From positions 1 through 33,831 of the forward strand of contig JAJUGV010000024.1 of NCBI GenBank assembly GCA_029265795.1: a stretch of DNA of 33,831 bases, in the 5' to 3' direction. Positions within the stretch are counted from its first letter, which is position 1; each line of letters begins with the position of its first letter. A program made the translations under genes and the position numbers. A model generated the notes under the pieces. The model had not been told where the DNA came from. It did not search any database and saw only the letters and a program-made list of their open reading frames with translations. This DNA is from Alcaligenaceae bacterium. GTDB lineage: Bacteria; Pseudomonadota; Gammaproteobacteria; Burkholderiales; Burkholderiaceae_B. Below are positions 26,102-32,775 of this stretch, in pieces.

Positions 26102-27487
26102 TCAACTGCGACGAGCCAGCGCCGGGCTGTCGCGGAAATAACCCTGTATGCCGGAGAGCATGGCCCGCGCAACCTGATCCTGGTACTTACTGCTGCGCAG
26201 CAATTTTTCTTCGGTCGGATTGCTGATAAAAGCCGTCTCCACCAGGATGGAGGGAATATCCGGAGCCTTCAGCACAGCAAAGCCGGCCCGTTCGACCTGG
26301 CGCTTATGCAGGCGATTAATCTTGCCTATCTCCTGAAGCACTTTCCCGCCCACGCGAATCGAGTCATTGATTTGGGCAGCGGTGGAAAGATCCAGCAGAA
26401 CCTTTGCCACTTGGGCATTGTGTGTGCCCAGGTTCACGCCCCCAATGAGGTCGGCTTCGTTCTCGCGTTGGGCCATCATGCGGGCCATGGTACTGGTGGC
26501 CCCGTTTTGGGAGAGGGCGTAGACCGAGGAGCCGCGCGCCGTCGGCTTGACCCATGCATCGGCATGAATGGAGATGAACAGATCCGCCTTGACACGCCGG
26601 GCCTTCTGAACTCGCACATGCAGCGGTACAAAGTAATCGCCGTCTCGCGTCATGTAGGCTTTCATACCTGGTGTGCTGTCGATCATGCGCTTCAGGCGGC
26701 GCGCTATGGACAGTACGACGTCCTTCTCGCGTGTGCCGTTCCGACCGATGGCACCAGGATCTTCGCCCCCATGTCCGGGATCGAGCGCAATGAGGATTTC
26801 CCTGCGTCGAGACGGCTGGGGTGGCGTCGTAGGAGACTTGGGACGTGGCTTCGCACCGCCGGTGGGCGGCGACGGCAGATCCGGTTTCCGGGCGGTCTGA
26901 GGTAATGATTGGCCCTGAACGGAGGGAATCGGTGCGTCGCCGGGTTGTTGGGCTAGTTGTTCAAGTACCTCGGCCAGAGGATCTGGGTCTTTGCTATCCA
27001 GAATGGCAAGCAGCGGGTCCTGTGCAACCTTCGGGTAAAGATCAAGCACCAAACGATACTTGTATTCCCCAATCGGTTTCAGCGTAAAAATTTGCGGCGC
27101 GACGGGTTGCTTAAGGTCCAGCACCAGGCGGATGACTCCGGGTCGGTTTTGCCCGACCCGCACTGAACCGATATAGGGGTCATTGGGCCTGACCTTAGAA
27201 ACGAGCTCGTTCAGTGTGCTGTTGAGTGACAGCCCCTGGATATCGACTACCAGTCGGTCGGGGCCCGTGAGAGTGAAATGCTCGGCTTTGAGCTCGGCGT
27301 CCATTTCGAGGGTGACGCGCGTGTACTCATCTGCCGGCCATGTCCGCACTGCAACAATGCTTGCAGCATGGGCAATTCGAGGAATGACGGGAATGACAAG
27401 GAGTGTGGTGGCACCAGCGATCAGGCGCCGCCTTCCGGGGTCGGTGGGCGATGCGCCGGCGTTGCGGGAAATAGAGTCGTCAGCCAT
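26102..27487 (-). CDS. amiC: N-acetylmuramoyl-L-alanine amidase AmiC (Tat-exported)
   Basis: A 461-residue secreted hydrolase. A twin-arginine signal (GRRRLIAGATTLL, about 18-30, ending AHA at 39-41) precedes an AMIN domain (about 45-155), which targets peptidoglycan or the septum. A Pro-rich linker (about 185-228) and an Amidase_3 domain (about 230-450) follow. The zinc-binding motifs are visible: ALDPGHGGEDPG with His239, Glu255 in TREKDVVLS, and SIHADAW; ILVETAFISN carries the catalytic Glu. It splits septal peptidoglycan during daughter-cell separation. An AAGGA ribosome-binding site lies before the ATG. Its first 67 bases overlap the 3' end of tsaE in another frame, implying coupling. 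Confidence 0.95.
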   Translation of the reverse strand: MADDSISRNAGASPTDPGRRRLIAGATTLLVIPVIPRIAHAASIVAVRTWPADEYTRVTLEMDAELKAEHFTLTGPDRLVVDIQGLSLNSTLNELVSKVRPNDPYIGSVRVGQNRPGVIRLVLDLKQPVAPQIFTLKPIGEYKYRLVLDLYPKVAQDPLLAILDSKDPDPLAEVLEQLAQQPGDAPIPSVQGQSLPQTARKPDLPSPPTGGAKPRPKSPTTPPQPSRRREILIALDPGHGGEDPGAIGRNGTREKDVVLSIARRLKRMIDSTPGMKAYMTRDGDYFVPLHVRVQKARRVKADLFISIHADAWVKPTARGSSVYALSQNGATSTMARMMAQRENEADLIGGVNLGTHNAQVAKVLLDLSTAAQINDSIRVGGKVLQEIGKINRLHKRQVERAGFAVLKAPDIPSILVETAFISNPTEEKLLRSSKYQDQVARAMLSGIQGYFRDSPALARRS

Positions 27488-27966
27488 AGTGATCCTTTGT
27501 CGCTGTACGCCGTCAGTACAGCGCTGCGCCCTTCGTCCTCATGCTCGAGATGGATGTCTAGGTCGGGCGGCGGCAATAACGCGCCTGCCTGCTCCGGCCA
27601 CTCGATCAGGACGATGGCTTGTTCCTGAAGAATGTCCCGAAATCCTGCGTCCAACCATTCGCGAGAATCGCTAAATCTATAAAAATCAAGGTGATAGAAG
27701 TGTAAGCTAGAAAGATTATAGCTTTCAAGCAGCGCATAGCTAGGACTCTTGATGCGTCCTTGTATTCCGGCAGCCCGCAAAAAGGCTCGAACGAAGCACG
27801 TTTTCCCCGCTCCAAGGTCTCCGCGCAAGTGGATTCGACCGCCTGCGGCCAGCCCTGCTTGCTTCCCGCACAATAAAGGAGCGAAGGAGGCGGCGAGCCG
27901 CTCGGTGGCGTTTTCGTCGGCCAACTTCAGCGAAATCACGGGAAACGCCTGTTGATTCGATGACAT
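27421..27966 (-). CDS. tsaE: tRNA threonylcarbamoyladenosine biosynthesis ATPase TsaE
   Basis: A 181-residue P-loop ATPase. It has HLRGDLGAGKTCFVRAFL (Walker A), SPSYALLESY, FYHLDFYRF (Walker B region) and VLIEWPEQAGALLP, all standard TsaE motifs. It works with TsaB and TsaD in making t6A37 in ANN-decoding tRNAs. The ATG at 27966 is fixed by a strong AAGGAGG ribosome-binding site (27979-27973) six bases upstream. The protein is about 25-30 residues longer than many TsaE proteins, and the C-terminal extension is the part that overlaps amiC by 67 bases. The ribosome-binding site itself overlaps the stop of the upstream permease gene. Confidence 0.95.
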   Translation of the reverse strand: MSSNQQAFPVISLKLADENATERLAASFAPLLCGKQAGLAAGGRIHLRGDLGAGKTCFVRAFLRAAGIQGRIKSPSYALLESYNLSSLHFYHLDFYRFSDSREWLDAGFRDILQEQAIVLIEWPEQAGALLPPPDLDIHLEHEDEGRSAVLTAYSDKGSLWLTTLFPATPAHRPPTPEGGA

Positions 27967-27977
27967 GGTTAGCCTCC

Positions 27978-28874
27978 TTAAAAAGGGCTGAGGTGCAGCC
28001 ACATCGGAATAGTGAGTGCAGATAGCATGGTTCCAAGCGATGTGGTGACCGCAACACTACGGCCATCGCCTCCCATGCGGACGGCCAGGATGTAAGCGGA
28101 TGAAGCGGTCGGCAACGTGCTGAATAACAACAGCATCTGCTTTTCGAGGGGTGACAGCGGCAGCAAGAGGGCGATTCCTAACGCGACCAATGGCAGCGCC
28201 AGCAGGCGAACAGCGATCATCCAGCCCATGACCCGTACGGAGCCCCCAAGACCTTGCAGCGAAAGAGTGGCGCCGACGCATATCAGGCCCAACGCGATGG
28301 CGCAGGCGCCGAGCCGCTGCAAAGTATCCATGACGACCCCCGGAACCGGTACACCGCCTAGATTGCATGCAAGGCCGGCAACCGTAGCCAGAATGAGGGG
28401 ATTTCGTATCAATTCGCTAAAAATGCGGTTATCCTGACGCTGGGCCAGGCCTGATACGGCAGCAACATTTACCAGCGGGACGGCGCAACCCACAATAACC
28501 GCCATGATCGATTGACCCTGCTGGCCGGCGAGGCTTAGCGAAAGTGATAGCCCCATGTAGGTGTTGAATCGGTAGGCACACTGCGCCAGCGATGCATGGA
28601 CCATTGCCTGTGGTTTCAAAATGGGGACCGCCAGCCAGGCCAGGCCTATACCGCATACCGTCAGGGCGGCGGTAGCACCGATCAAAGTAGAGGCCTCGCC
28701 AAGACTTAGCGGGGCTCTCACGATCGAACCGAAAAGCAAGGCGGGAAACAAAACGTAGTACACCAGCTTTTCGGCGGTGCTGAAGAAGTCCGACCGGTAT
28801 TGCAGCAAGTGTAGTAATGTCCAGCCCAGGGCAATAAGCAAGAAGTCTGGAAGAACCAGCGTGACGATAGTCAT
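27978..28874 (-). CDS. AEC (auxin efflux carrier) family permease
   Basis: A 298-residue integral membrane protein with about ten hydrophobic segments in two five-helix halves, as in the bile/arsenite/riboflavin transporter-like AEC family. Visible features are VYYVLFPALLFGSI (half 1, after AEKL), AYRFNTYMGLSLSLSLAG (about 100-117), RNPLILATVAGL and LCNLGGVPVP-like mid-protein segments, and a C-terminal LPTASSAYILAVRMGGD. Bacterial members include the MdcF malonate transporter, but the substrate here is unknown. It is the first gene of the leftward AEC-tsaE-amiC-mutL-miaA series, with its stop 11 bases before the tsaE ATG. It is divergent from the Bug-type binding protein. There is no good ribosome-binding site. 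Confidence 0.85.
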   Translation of the reverse strand: MTIVTLVLPDFLLIALGWTLLHLLQYRSDFFSTAEKLVYYVLFPALLFGSIVRAPLSLGEASTLIGATAALTVCGIGLAWLAVPILKPQAMVHASLAQCAYRFNTYMGLSLSLSLAGQQGQSIMAVIVGCAVPLVNVAAVSGLAQRQDNRIFSELIRNPLILATVAGLACNLGGVPVPGVVMDTLQRLGACAIALGLICVGATLSLQGLGGSVRVMGWMIAVRLLALPLVALGIALLLPLSPLEKQMLLLFSTLPTASSAYILAVRMGGDGRSVAVTTSLGTMLSALTIPMWLHLSPF

Positions 28875-28941
28875 TTTATGGCTGTCGGGCGTGAATTTTT
28901 ATAGGTTTGGGCGGCAAGCTCAGCCTAATATCCGCCATCAT

Positions 28942-28959
28942 TTTCCCTATATGGGGAAA
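28942..28959. promoter_or_regulatory. Operator-like inverted repeat between AEC permease and Bug genes
   Basis: Perfect 6-bp arms TTTCCC and GGGAAA flank a TATATG core, 23 bases before the ATG at 28982 in a 107-base divergent gap. The core itself resembles a -10 hexamer, so a bound regulator could block a promoter. No regulator gene is adjacent. This is inferred from symmetry and position only. Confidence 0.35.
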
Positions 28960-28981
28960 TATTTAAAAGGAGTGAGTGTAT

Positions 28982-29971
28982 ATGAAACATCTAAGCAGCA
29001 AATTCGCAGTCATAGCCCTTGCAGGCAGTATCGCTGCCGGCTTTGGTGCAGCGGTTCAGGCGGCCGATAACTATCCCGATAAGCCGATACGCGTCATTGT
29101 TCCGTTCGCTCCAGGTGGCTCGACTGACATTGTTGCCCGCATCGTGACCCAGGAAATGAGCAAGATTATGGGTCAGTCCATGGTGGTGGAGAACAAGGCC
29201 GGAGCCGGAGGCGCCATTGGTGCGCAAGAAGCTGCTCGAGCTAAACCTGACGGATACACACTGTCCATCGCGACAGTGTCCACCATGGCGGTGAACAAGG
29301 CGTGCCGTCCTGACGACCTGCCCTACGATCCGCTGAAGGATTTCGTGCCCGTTACAAACTTCGCCAATGTACCGAACGTCATCGAGGTGAATCCAAAGTT
29401 CCCCGCCAAGAACTTCAAGGAATTCCTTAAGGTACTGGAAGAAAACCCCGGCAAGTATTCCTACGGCAGCTCGGGAACCTGCGGTGTGCTCCACCTGTTT
29501 GGTGAAGCCTTCCGCCAGTCCACTGGGGCCGATATCGTTCACGTTCCTTACAAGGGTTCCGGTCCGGCTGTGACAGACGCCGTCGGGGGGCAGATCGAAG
29601 TCCTGTTCGATAACTTGCCATCTTCTATGGCGCAGATTCAAGCCGGCAACTTGCGTCCCATGGCAATTGCCTGGCACGAGCGGCTTGACAGCCTGAAAGA
29701 TGTCCCGACACTGGCTGAAGAGGGCTACCCGGAGCTTAACCAGCCCGCGTGGTATGGCTTGTTAGCGCCCGCCGGCACTCCCCAGGAAATCCTCAATAAG
29801 CTGCATCAGGTCGCTGCCGAGGCGCTTAAGCAGCCGCATGTAATTGAGGCTCTCGAGAAACAGGGTGCACAGCCTTCGGGCAATTCTCCCGAAGAATTTG
29901 GTAAGGAAATCAAGGAGCAATACGACTGGGCACACGACGTCGTGCAAAAGGGTGGCATCAAGCTCCAATAA
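28982..29971 (+). CDS. Bug/TctC-family periplasmic solute-binding protein (orphan)
   Basis: A 329-residue secreted protein. The signal peptide (MKHLSSKFAVIALAG...AVQA, about 1-28) is followed by NYPDKPIRVIVPFAPGGSTDIVAR, the family hallmark, then AGAGGAIGAQEAARAKPDGYT, and HVPYKGSGPAVTDAVGGQIEVLF (about 181-203). Bug proteins bind small carboxylates and serve tripartite tricarboxylate transporters, but in Bordetella relatives there are many more Bug genes than tctA/tctB pairs. No tctAB is present here. Two cysteines, near 105 and 163, could form a disulfide. The ATG at 28982 is set by AAGGAG (28967-28972) nine bases upstream. An in-frame GTG at 28976 is too close to that site. Confidence 0.92.
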   Translation: MKHLSSKFAVIALAGSIAAGFGAAVQAADNYPDKPIRVIVPFAPGGSTDIVARIVTQEMSKIMGQSMVVENKAGAGGAIGAQEAARAKPDGYTLSIATVSTMAVNKACRPDDLPYDPLKDFVPVTNFANVPNVIEVNPKFPAKNFKEFLKVLEENPGKYSYGSSGTCGVLHLFGEAFRQSTGADIVHVPYKGSGPAVTDAVGGQIEVLFDNLPSSMAQIQAGNLRPMAIAWHERLDSLKDVPTLAEEGYPELNQPAWYGLLAPAGTPQEILNKLHQVAAEALKQPHVIEALEKQGAQPSGNSPEEFGKEIKEQYDWAHDVVQKGGIKLQ

Positions 29972-29994
29972 GCCAACCTTAAGTTTTACGTAGT

Positions 29995-30028
29995 ATGAAT
30001 AATGCCGGCGTAAGCCGGCATTATTCAT
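29995..30028. terminator. Bidirectional hairpin terminator between the Bug gene and mntP
   Basis: A perfect 15-bp inverted repeat, ATGAATAATGCCGGC (29995-30009) and its complement (30014-30028), with a GTAA loop of the GNRA type. The top of the stem is GC-rich and the base AT-rich, so the U-rich foot lies in the arm itself (ATTATTCAT). It sits 23 bases after the Bug stop and 34 bases before the convergent mntP stop, serving both strands. Confidence 0.85.
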
Positions 30029-30062
30029 GGGATTATGGACTCCGGCCTGCTGCCGAGCGGGG

Positions 30063-30623
30063 TTAAAGGTGCTGGTACAGAATCATGGACCCCACACAGA
30101 TAAGGGCGAAACCACCCAGGATTTCGGCTCGTTTTCCCAGTGCAGTGCCAAGCAGCCGGCCGACCATTACACCCAGTGTCACCATGCATAGTGTGGCAAT
30201 TCCAATGGCAATGGCGGTAATGACGATATTGCCGTCGATAAAGGCCAATGTCACACCCACAGCCATTGCGTCGATGCTGGTGGCAAAGCCTGTAGCAGCA
30301 AGCAGCCAGAAAGAATGGCGGCTTCGGGTGGCGGTGTCTTCGTCTTCTTCGCCCTTCCAGCCGTTGTGCACCATATGCAAGCCAAGTACGCCAAGTACGG
30401 TGAAGGCAATCCAGTGGTCCCAAGCCTGCACATAAGGGGCGGCGACGGTTCCCAGGCCCCACCCGATGAGTGGGGTCATGGCTTCGATGAAACCGAAGAT
30501 GGCGCCGGTACGCAGGGCTTCTGAGAATCTGGGGCGGGTCAGGCAAGCCCCTTTGCTGACCGCCGCAGCAAAGGCGTCGGTAGACATCGCAAAGGCTATA
30601 ACGATTGTGGACAACCAGGTCAT
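30063..30623 (-). CDS. mntP: Manganese efflux pump MntP
   Basis: A 186-residue six-helix membrane protein, matching E. coli MntP (188). It shows the repeated family motifs [16 protein letters not shown] (about 10-25) and [10 protein letters not shown] (about 118-127), whose acidic residues lie in membrane helices and are needed for Mn export, plus the usual soluble loop ([13 protein letters not shown]) between the halves. The ATG at 30623 is chosen because family similarity begins at [14 protein letters not shown]. An in-frame start at 30788 would add 55 residues with no MntP character. AGGAG lies ten bases upstream and can pair with leader sequence. The gene is convergent with the Bug gene and divergent from tRNA-Arg. 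Confidence 0.93.
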   Translation of the reverse strand: MTWLSTIVIAFAMSTDAFAAAVSKGACLTRPRFSEALRTGAIFGFIEAMTPLIGWGLGTVAAPYVQAWDHWIAFTVLGVLGLHMVHNGWKGEEDEDTATRSRHSFWLLAATGFATSIDAMAVGVTLAFIDGNIVITAIAIGIATLCMVTLGVMVGRLLGTALGKRAEILGGFALICVGSMILYQHL

Positions 30624-30742
30624 GAAGAAGTGGCTCCTGGCCGTACCAGACCAGAATGTGGAAGAGGAGTTTCTGCGAAACGCTGCGAGCAGAGCCAAAG
30701 AAACTGCAATTCTAGCTAGTCTCTGCCGATATGGAATAGAAA

Positions 30743-30771
30743 CCTTGACCAAAATATGTCTTTGATCAAGG
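30743..30771. repeat. Inverted repeat in the mntP / tRNA-Arg divergent region
   Basis: Arms CCTTGACCAAA (30743-30753) and TTTGATCAAGG (30761-30771) pair over 11 positions with one G-T wobble around a seven-base loop. Each arm also contains an 8-base near-palindrome of the form TTGAYCAA, 17 bases apart. It lies about 120 bases upstream of the mntP ATG and about 30 bases upstream of the tRNA -10. It could be an RNA hairpin in the mntP leader or a protein-binding site. Confidence 0.45.
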
Positions 30772-30799
30772 GCTGACCGGTTGTTCAAACCATGTGCGC

Positions 30800-30805
30800 T
30801 ATAAT
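30800..30805 (+). promoter_or_regulatory. -10 element of the tRNA-Arg promoter
   Basis: A perfect TATAAT stands 15 bases before the first base of mature tRNA-Arg. No good -35 is found at 16-18 bp spacing; TTGTTC at 30781-30786 is only 13 bp away. Confidence 0.5.
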
Positions 30806-30820
30806 TTTCAGCTTCTTTGC

Positions 30821-30895
30821 GTCCCTGTAGTTAAATGGATATAACTTTCCCCTCCTAAGGGAAGATTGCAGGTTCGATTCCTGCCGGGGACGCCA
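30821..30895 (+). tRNA. tRNA-Arg (anticodon CCU)
   Basis: A complete 75-base cloverleaf with encoded CCA. Acceptor stem GTCCCTG pairs with CGGGGAC (one G-U). The D-stem is GTTA/TAAC with loop AATGGATA. The anticodon stem TTCCC/GGGAA closes the loop CTCCTAA, giving anticodon CCT. The T-stem is GCAGG/CCTGC with loop TTCGATT. It reads the AGG codon, a rare Arg codon in such genomes. The last base is 18 bases before the convergent ybaK stop. I found no attachment-site duplication or integrase of phage type beside it. Confidence 0.97.
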
Positions 30896-30913
30896 TGTTC
30901 TGGATGCACGCTG

Positions 30914-31408
30914 CTAGTGCTTTTCAAGTGCCACGTTTACAGCTGAGGCATTCAGGACATCCATTAATACTTGTGGCGCCAGACTAATTAGCAAACCACG
31001 GCGGCCGCCATTCAAGTAGATAACAGGAAGCTCCAGTAACGATGCTTCCATCCACACAGGCATCTTCTTACGAGTAGCAAAAGGGGAGGTGCCCCCCACC
31101 ATGTAGCCGGAGTGGCGCTGGGCGACCTCCGGCTTGCAGGGTTCGACTTTCTTAACGCCAATTTGGCGCGCCAGATTTTTGGTGGAAACCTCGCAATCGC
31201 CATGCATGATGACGATCAAAGGCCTGGCGCGCTCGTCTTCCATAATCAGCGTCTTAGCAACATGATGCGGGTTAACGCCCAGCTGACGCGCAGACTCCAG
31301 AGCGCCGCCATGTTCGACATAATCGTATGGATGGCCTTCGTAAGGGATGCCCATTTTTTTTAGCAATTGCGTGGCGGGCGTTTCGGTAACGTGTTTTTCC
31401 TTTGCCAT
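30914..31408 (-). CDS. ybaK: Cys-tRNA(Pro)/Cys-tRNA(Cys) deacylase YbaK/EbsC
   Basis: A 164-residue protein of the YbaK/ProX editing family, matching the usual length of about 160. Visible blocks are TPATQLLKKMGIPYE, KTLIMEDERARPLIVIMHGD (including the catalytic Lys region), KKVEPCKPEVAQRHSGYMVGG and SPFATRKKMPVWMEASLL, with YLNGGRRGLLISL near the C-terminus. It hydrolyses Cys misattached to tRNA-Pro, acting in trans after ProRS. It follows xerD by 20 bases in the same direction. The ribosome-binding site is weak. Confidence 0.95.
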   Translation of the reverse strand: MAKEKHVTETPATQLLKKMGIPYEGHPYDYVEHGGALESARQLGVNPHHVAKTLIMEDERARPLIVIMHGDCEVSTKNLARQIGVKKVEPCKPEVAQRHSGYMVGGTSPFATRKKMPVWMEASLLELPVIYLNGGRRGLLISLAPQVLMDVLNASAVNVALEKH

Positions 31409-31428
31409 GATGAGGGGTGTCGAATGCT

Positions 31429-32328
31429 TCAGGCGCGCGGATGATGTTTGGCATGCAACTGCCGCAGGCGTTCGCGGGCCACATGGGTGTAAATCTGGGT
31501 TGTGGAGATATCGGCATGGCCCAACAGCATTTGCACCACTCGCAGGTCGGCGCCGTGGTTAAGGAGATGGGTGGCAAATGCATGTCGCAGCACGTGAGGT
31601 GACAGTGGAGCGTGCAGGCCCGCCCTCAGCGCATACTTGCGTATTAGTTGCCAGAACGCCTGCCGTGTCATGGGACCGCCCCGAGCTGTTACGAATAAGG
31701 CGTCTGAGCGCCGCTGACCCAGTAGCGAAGGTCGAGCGTCGTGCAGGTAGCGATCCACCCAGTGCTGGGCTTCGGCTCCCATGGGAACGAGCCTGTCTTT
31801 TCCCCCTTTGCCCAGCGAGACGTGTACGACGCCGTCAGAGAGGCTGACCGCCAGGACGCCAAGATTGACGAGTTCGCTGACCCGCAGGCCGGTGGCATAA
31901 AGGGTCTCGAGCATGGCGCGGTCACGCAGGCCCAGGGTGGTCGAGACGTTCGGTGCATCCAATAATGCTTCCACCTGGCTTTCGCTGATGGTCTTTGGAA
32001 AACGGGGCGGTTGTTTGGAGGCCTGCAGCTTAAGACATGGGTCCTTTGTTACGAGGCCTTCTCGACGGGCCCACAGATAGAAGCGGCGCAGCGCCGCGAG
32101 GCGGCGGTTGGCCGTGGATGCACGGCTTTGCGCGTGCATGGCAGCGAACCATTCCTGAATATCCGCCTCTTGCGCAGCCGTTAAAGGCTTTTGGTGGTGG
32201 GCCGCAAGCCAGCTCTCAAAGGCTTCCAGATCGCTGCGATAGGCACTGAGCGTATTCTGAGCCAAGCCATCCTCGAGCCAGAGGGCGTCTATAAAGGTAT
32301 CGATGGTGTCGGTCGAAGTCTCGGCCAT
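31429..32328 (-). CDS. xerD: Site-specific tyrosine recombinase XerD
   Basis: A 299-residue recombinase (E. coli XerD is 298). The N-terminal SAM-like core-binding domain spans about 1-95; the catalytic domain spans about 115-290. Catalytic residues are all visible: Arg in ATGLRVSEL, Lys in GKGGKDRLVP, His and Arg in SPHVLRHAFATHL, His in LLGHADIST and Tyr in QIYTHV. With XerC it resolves chromosome dimers at dif under FtsK control. Length, motif wording and lack of a neighbouring excisionase argue for the housekeeping enzyme rather than a mobile-element integrase, despite the tRNA gene about 530 bases beyond its 3' end. Confidence 0.95.
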   Translation of the reverse strand: MAETSTDTIDTFIDALWLEDGLAQNTLSAYRSDLEAFESWLAAHHQKPLTAAQEADIQEWFAAMHAQSRASTANRRLAALRRFYLWARREGLVTKDPCLKLQASKQPPRFPKTISESQVEALLDAPNVSTTLGLRDRAMLETLYATGLRVSELVNLGVLAVSLSDGVVHVSLGKGGKDRLVPMGAEAQHWVDRYLHDARPSLLGQRRSDALFVTARGGPMTRQAFWQLIRKYALRAGLHAPLSPHVLRHAFATHLLNHGADLRVVQMLLGHADISTTQIYTHVARERLRQLHAKHHPRA

Positions 32329-32475
32329 TTAGCGGGCACGTCTGACAGGTTGTGTGTTAAAGACTGCGGCGAACCGCGGAACACCGTGTACGGCAGTGCC
32401 TATTCTACGCCGGGAAATGCCAGGTTCGGGTTCTTAGGGTAGGGCGGCACCAACCGGCTTCTGTTAAACTCTTTC

Positions 32476-32574
32476 TTGGCGGGCCCCTTCGCATGGTTCG
32501 GCGGCAAACCTGGTCAGGTCGGGAACGAAGCAGCCATAGTCGTGCAGAAGCAGTGCCGAAGTCAGGCTCGCCAA
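32476..32574 (+). ncRNA. ffs: Signal recognition particle 4.5S RNA
   Basis: A 99-base element with closing stem TTGGCGGGCC / GGCTCGCCAA (one mismatch) and the SRP helix-8 core CCTGGTCAGGTCGGGAACG followed by AAGCAGCC, including the GGAA tetraloop and the Ffh-binding internal loops. It matches the bacterial small SRP RNA and forms the signal recognition particle with Ffh. A TAAACT -10-like element with a preceding TG lies at 32465-32470; no clear -35. It lies directly upstream of dnaX, an arrangement also found in other bacteria. Ends are estimated from the stem. Confidence 0.93.
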
Positions 32575-32775
32575 CTATCCCCATACATCGCTTTCGCCGG
32601 CCGGCGGTCGTCTGCCGTCGATCTCTTCCATCTTTGTGCGCTGCCTGTTCCGTGGTGTGTCGCATCCCATTTATCTGTCCAACTCTGCCCTGCGAAGGTG
32701 TCCGTTTCCCAGTGGCTATCGAATGCGGGTACACTTTTCTATTCCCTTTCGACTGTCATCTGCCTACACATTCCC
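32575..32775 (+). other. Non-coding leader between 4.5S RNA and dnaX
   Basis: A 201-base pyrimidine-rich stretch with no credible gene. It contains a 12-base perfect palindrome CGCCGGCCGGCG (32595-32606), 20 bases after the 4.5S RNA, without a T-run. There is no recognisable ribosome-binding site before the dnaX ATG (the 20 bases upstream are C/T/A-rich). I see no strong promoter. Confidence 0.5.

Noticed and set aside
30660-30780. Classical yybP-ykoY manganese riboswitch upstream of mntP
   Set aside because: I looked for the conserved GGGGAGUAGC-type and CAACAUAC-type segments on the minus strand and could not find them; a covariance search would settle it.
30624-30788. N-terminal extension of 55 codons in frame with mntP
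   Set aside because: The residues are not MntP-like, the family begins at 30623 where a ribosome-binding site exists, and the region holds inverted repeats typical of a leader.
30821-32328. tRNA-Arg plus tyrosine recombinase as the edge of an integrated element
   Set aside because: The recombinase is a full-length XerD with housekeeping wording, ybaK lies between, no direct repeat of the tRNA 3' end was noticed, and flanking genes are core genes.
32595-32606. Palindrome CGCCGGCCGGCG as terminator of 4.5S RNA
   Set aside because: It has no loop and no T-run; it may simply be a GC-rich self-complementary sequence.
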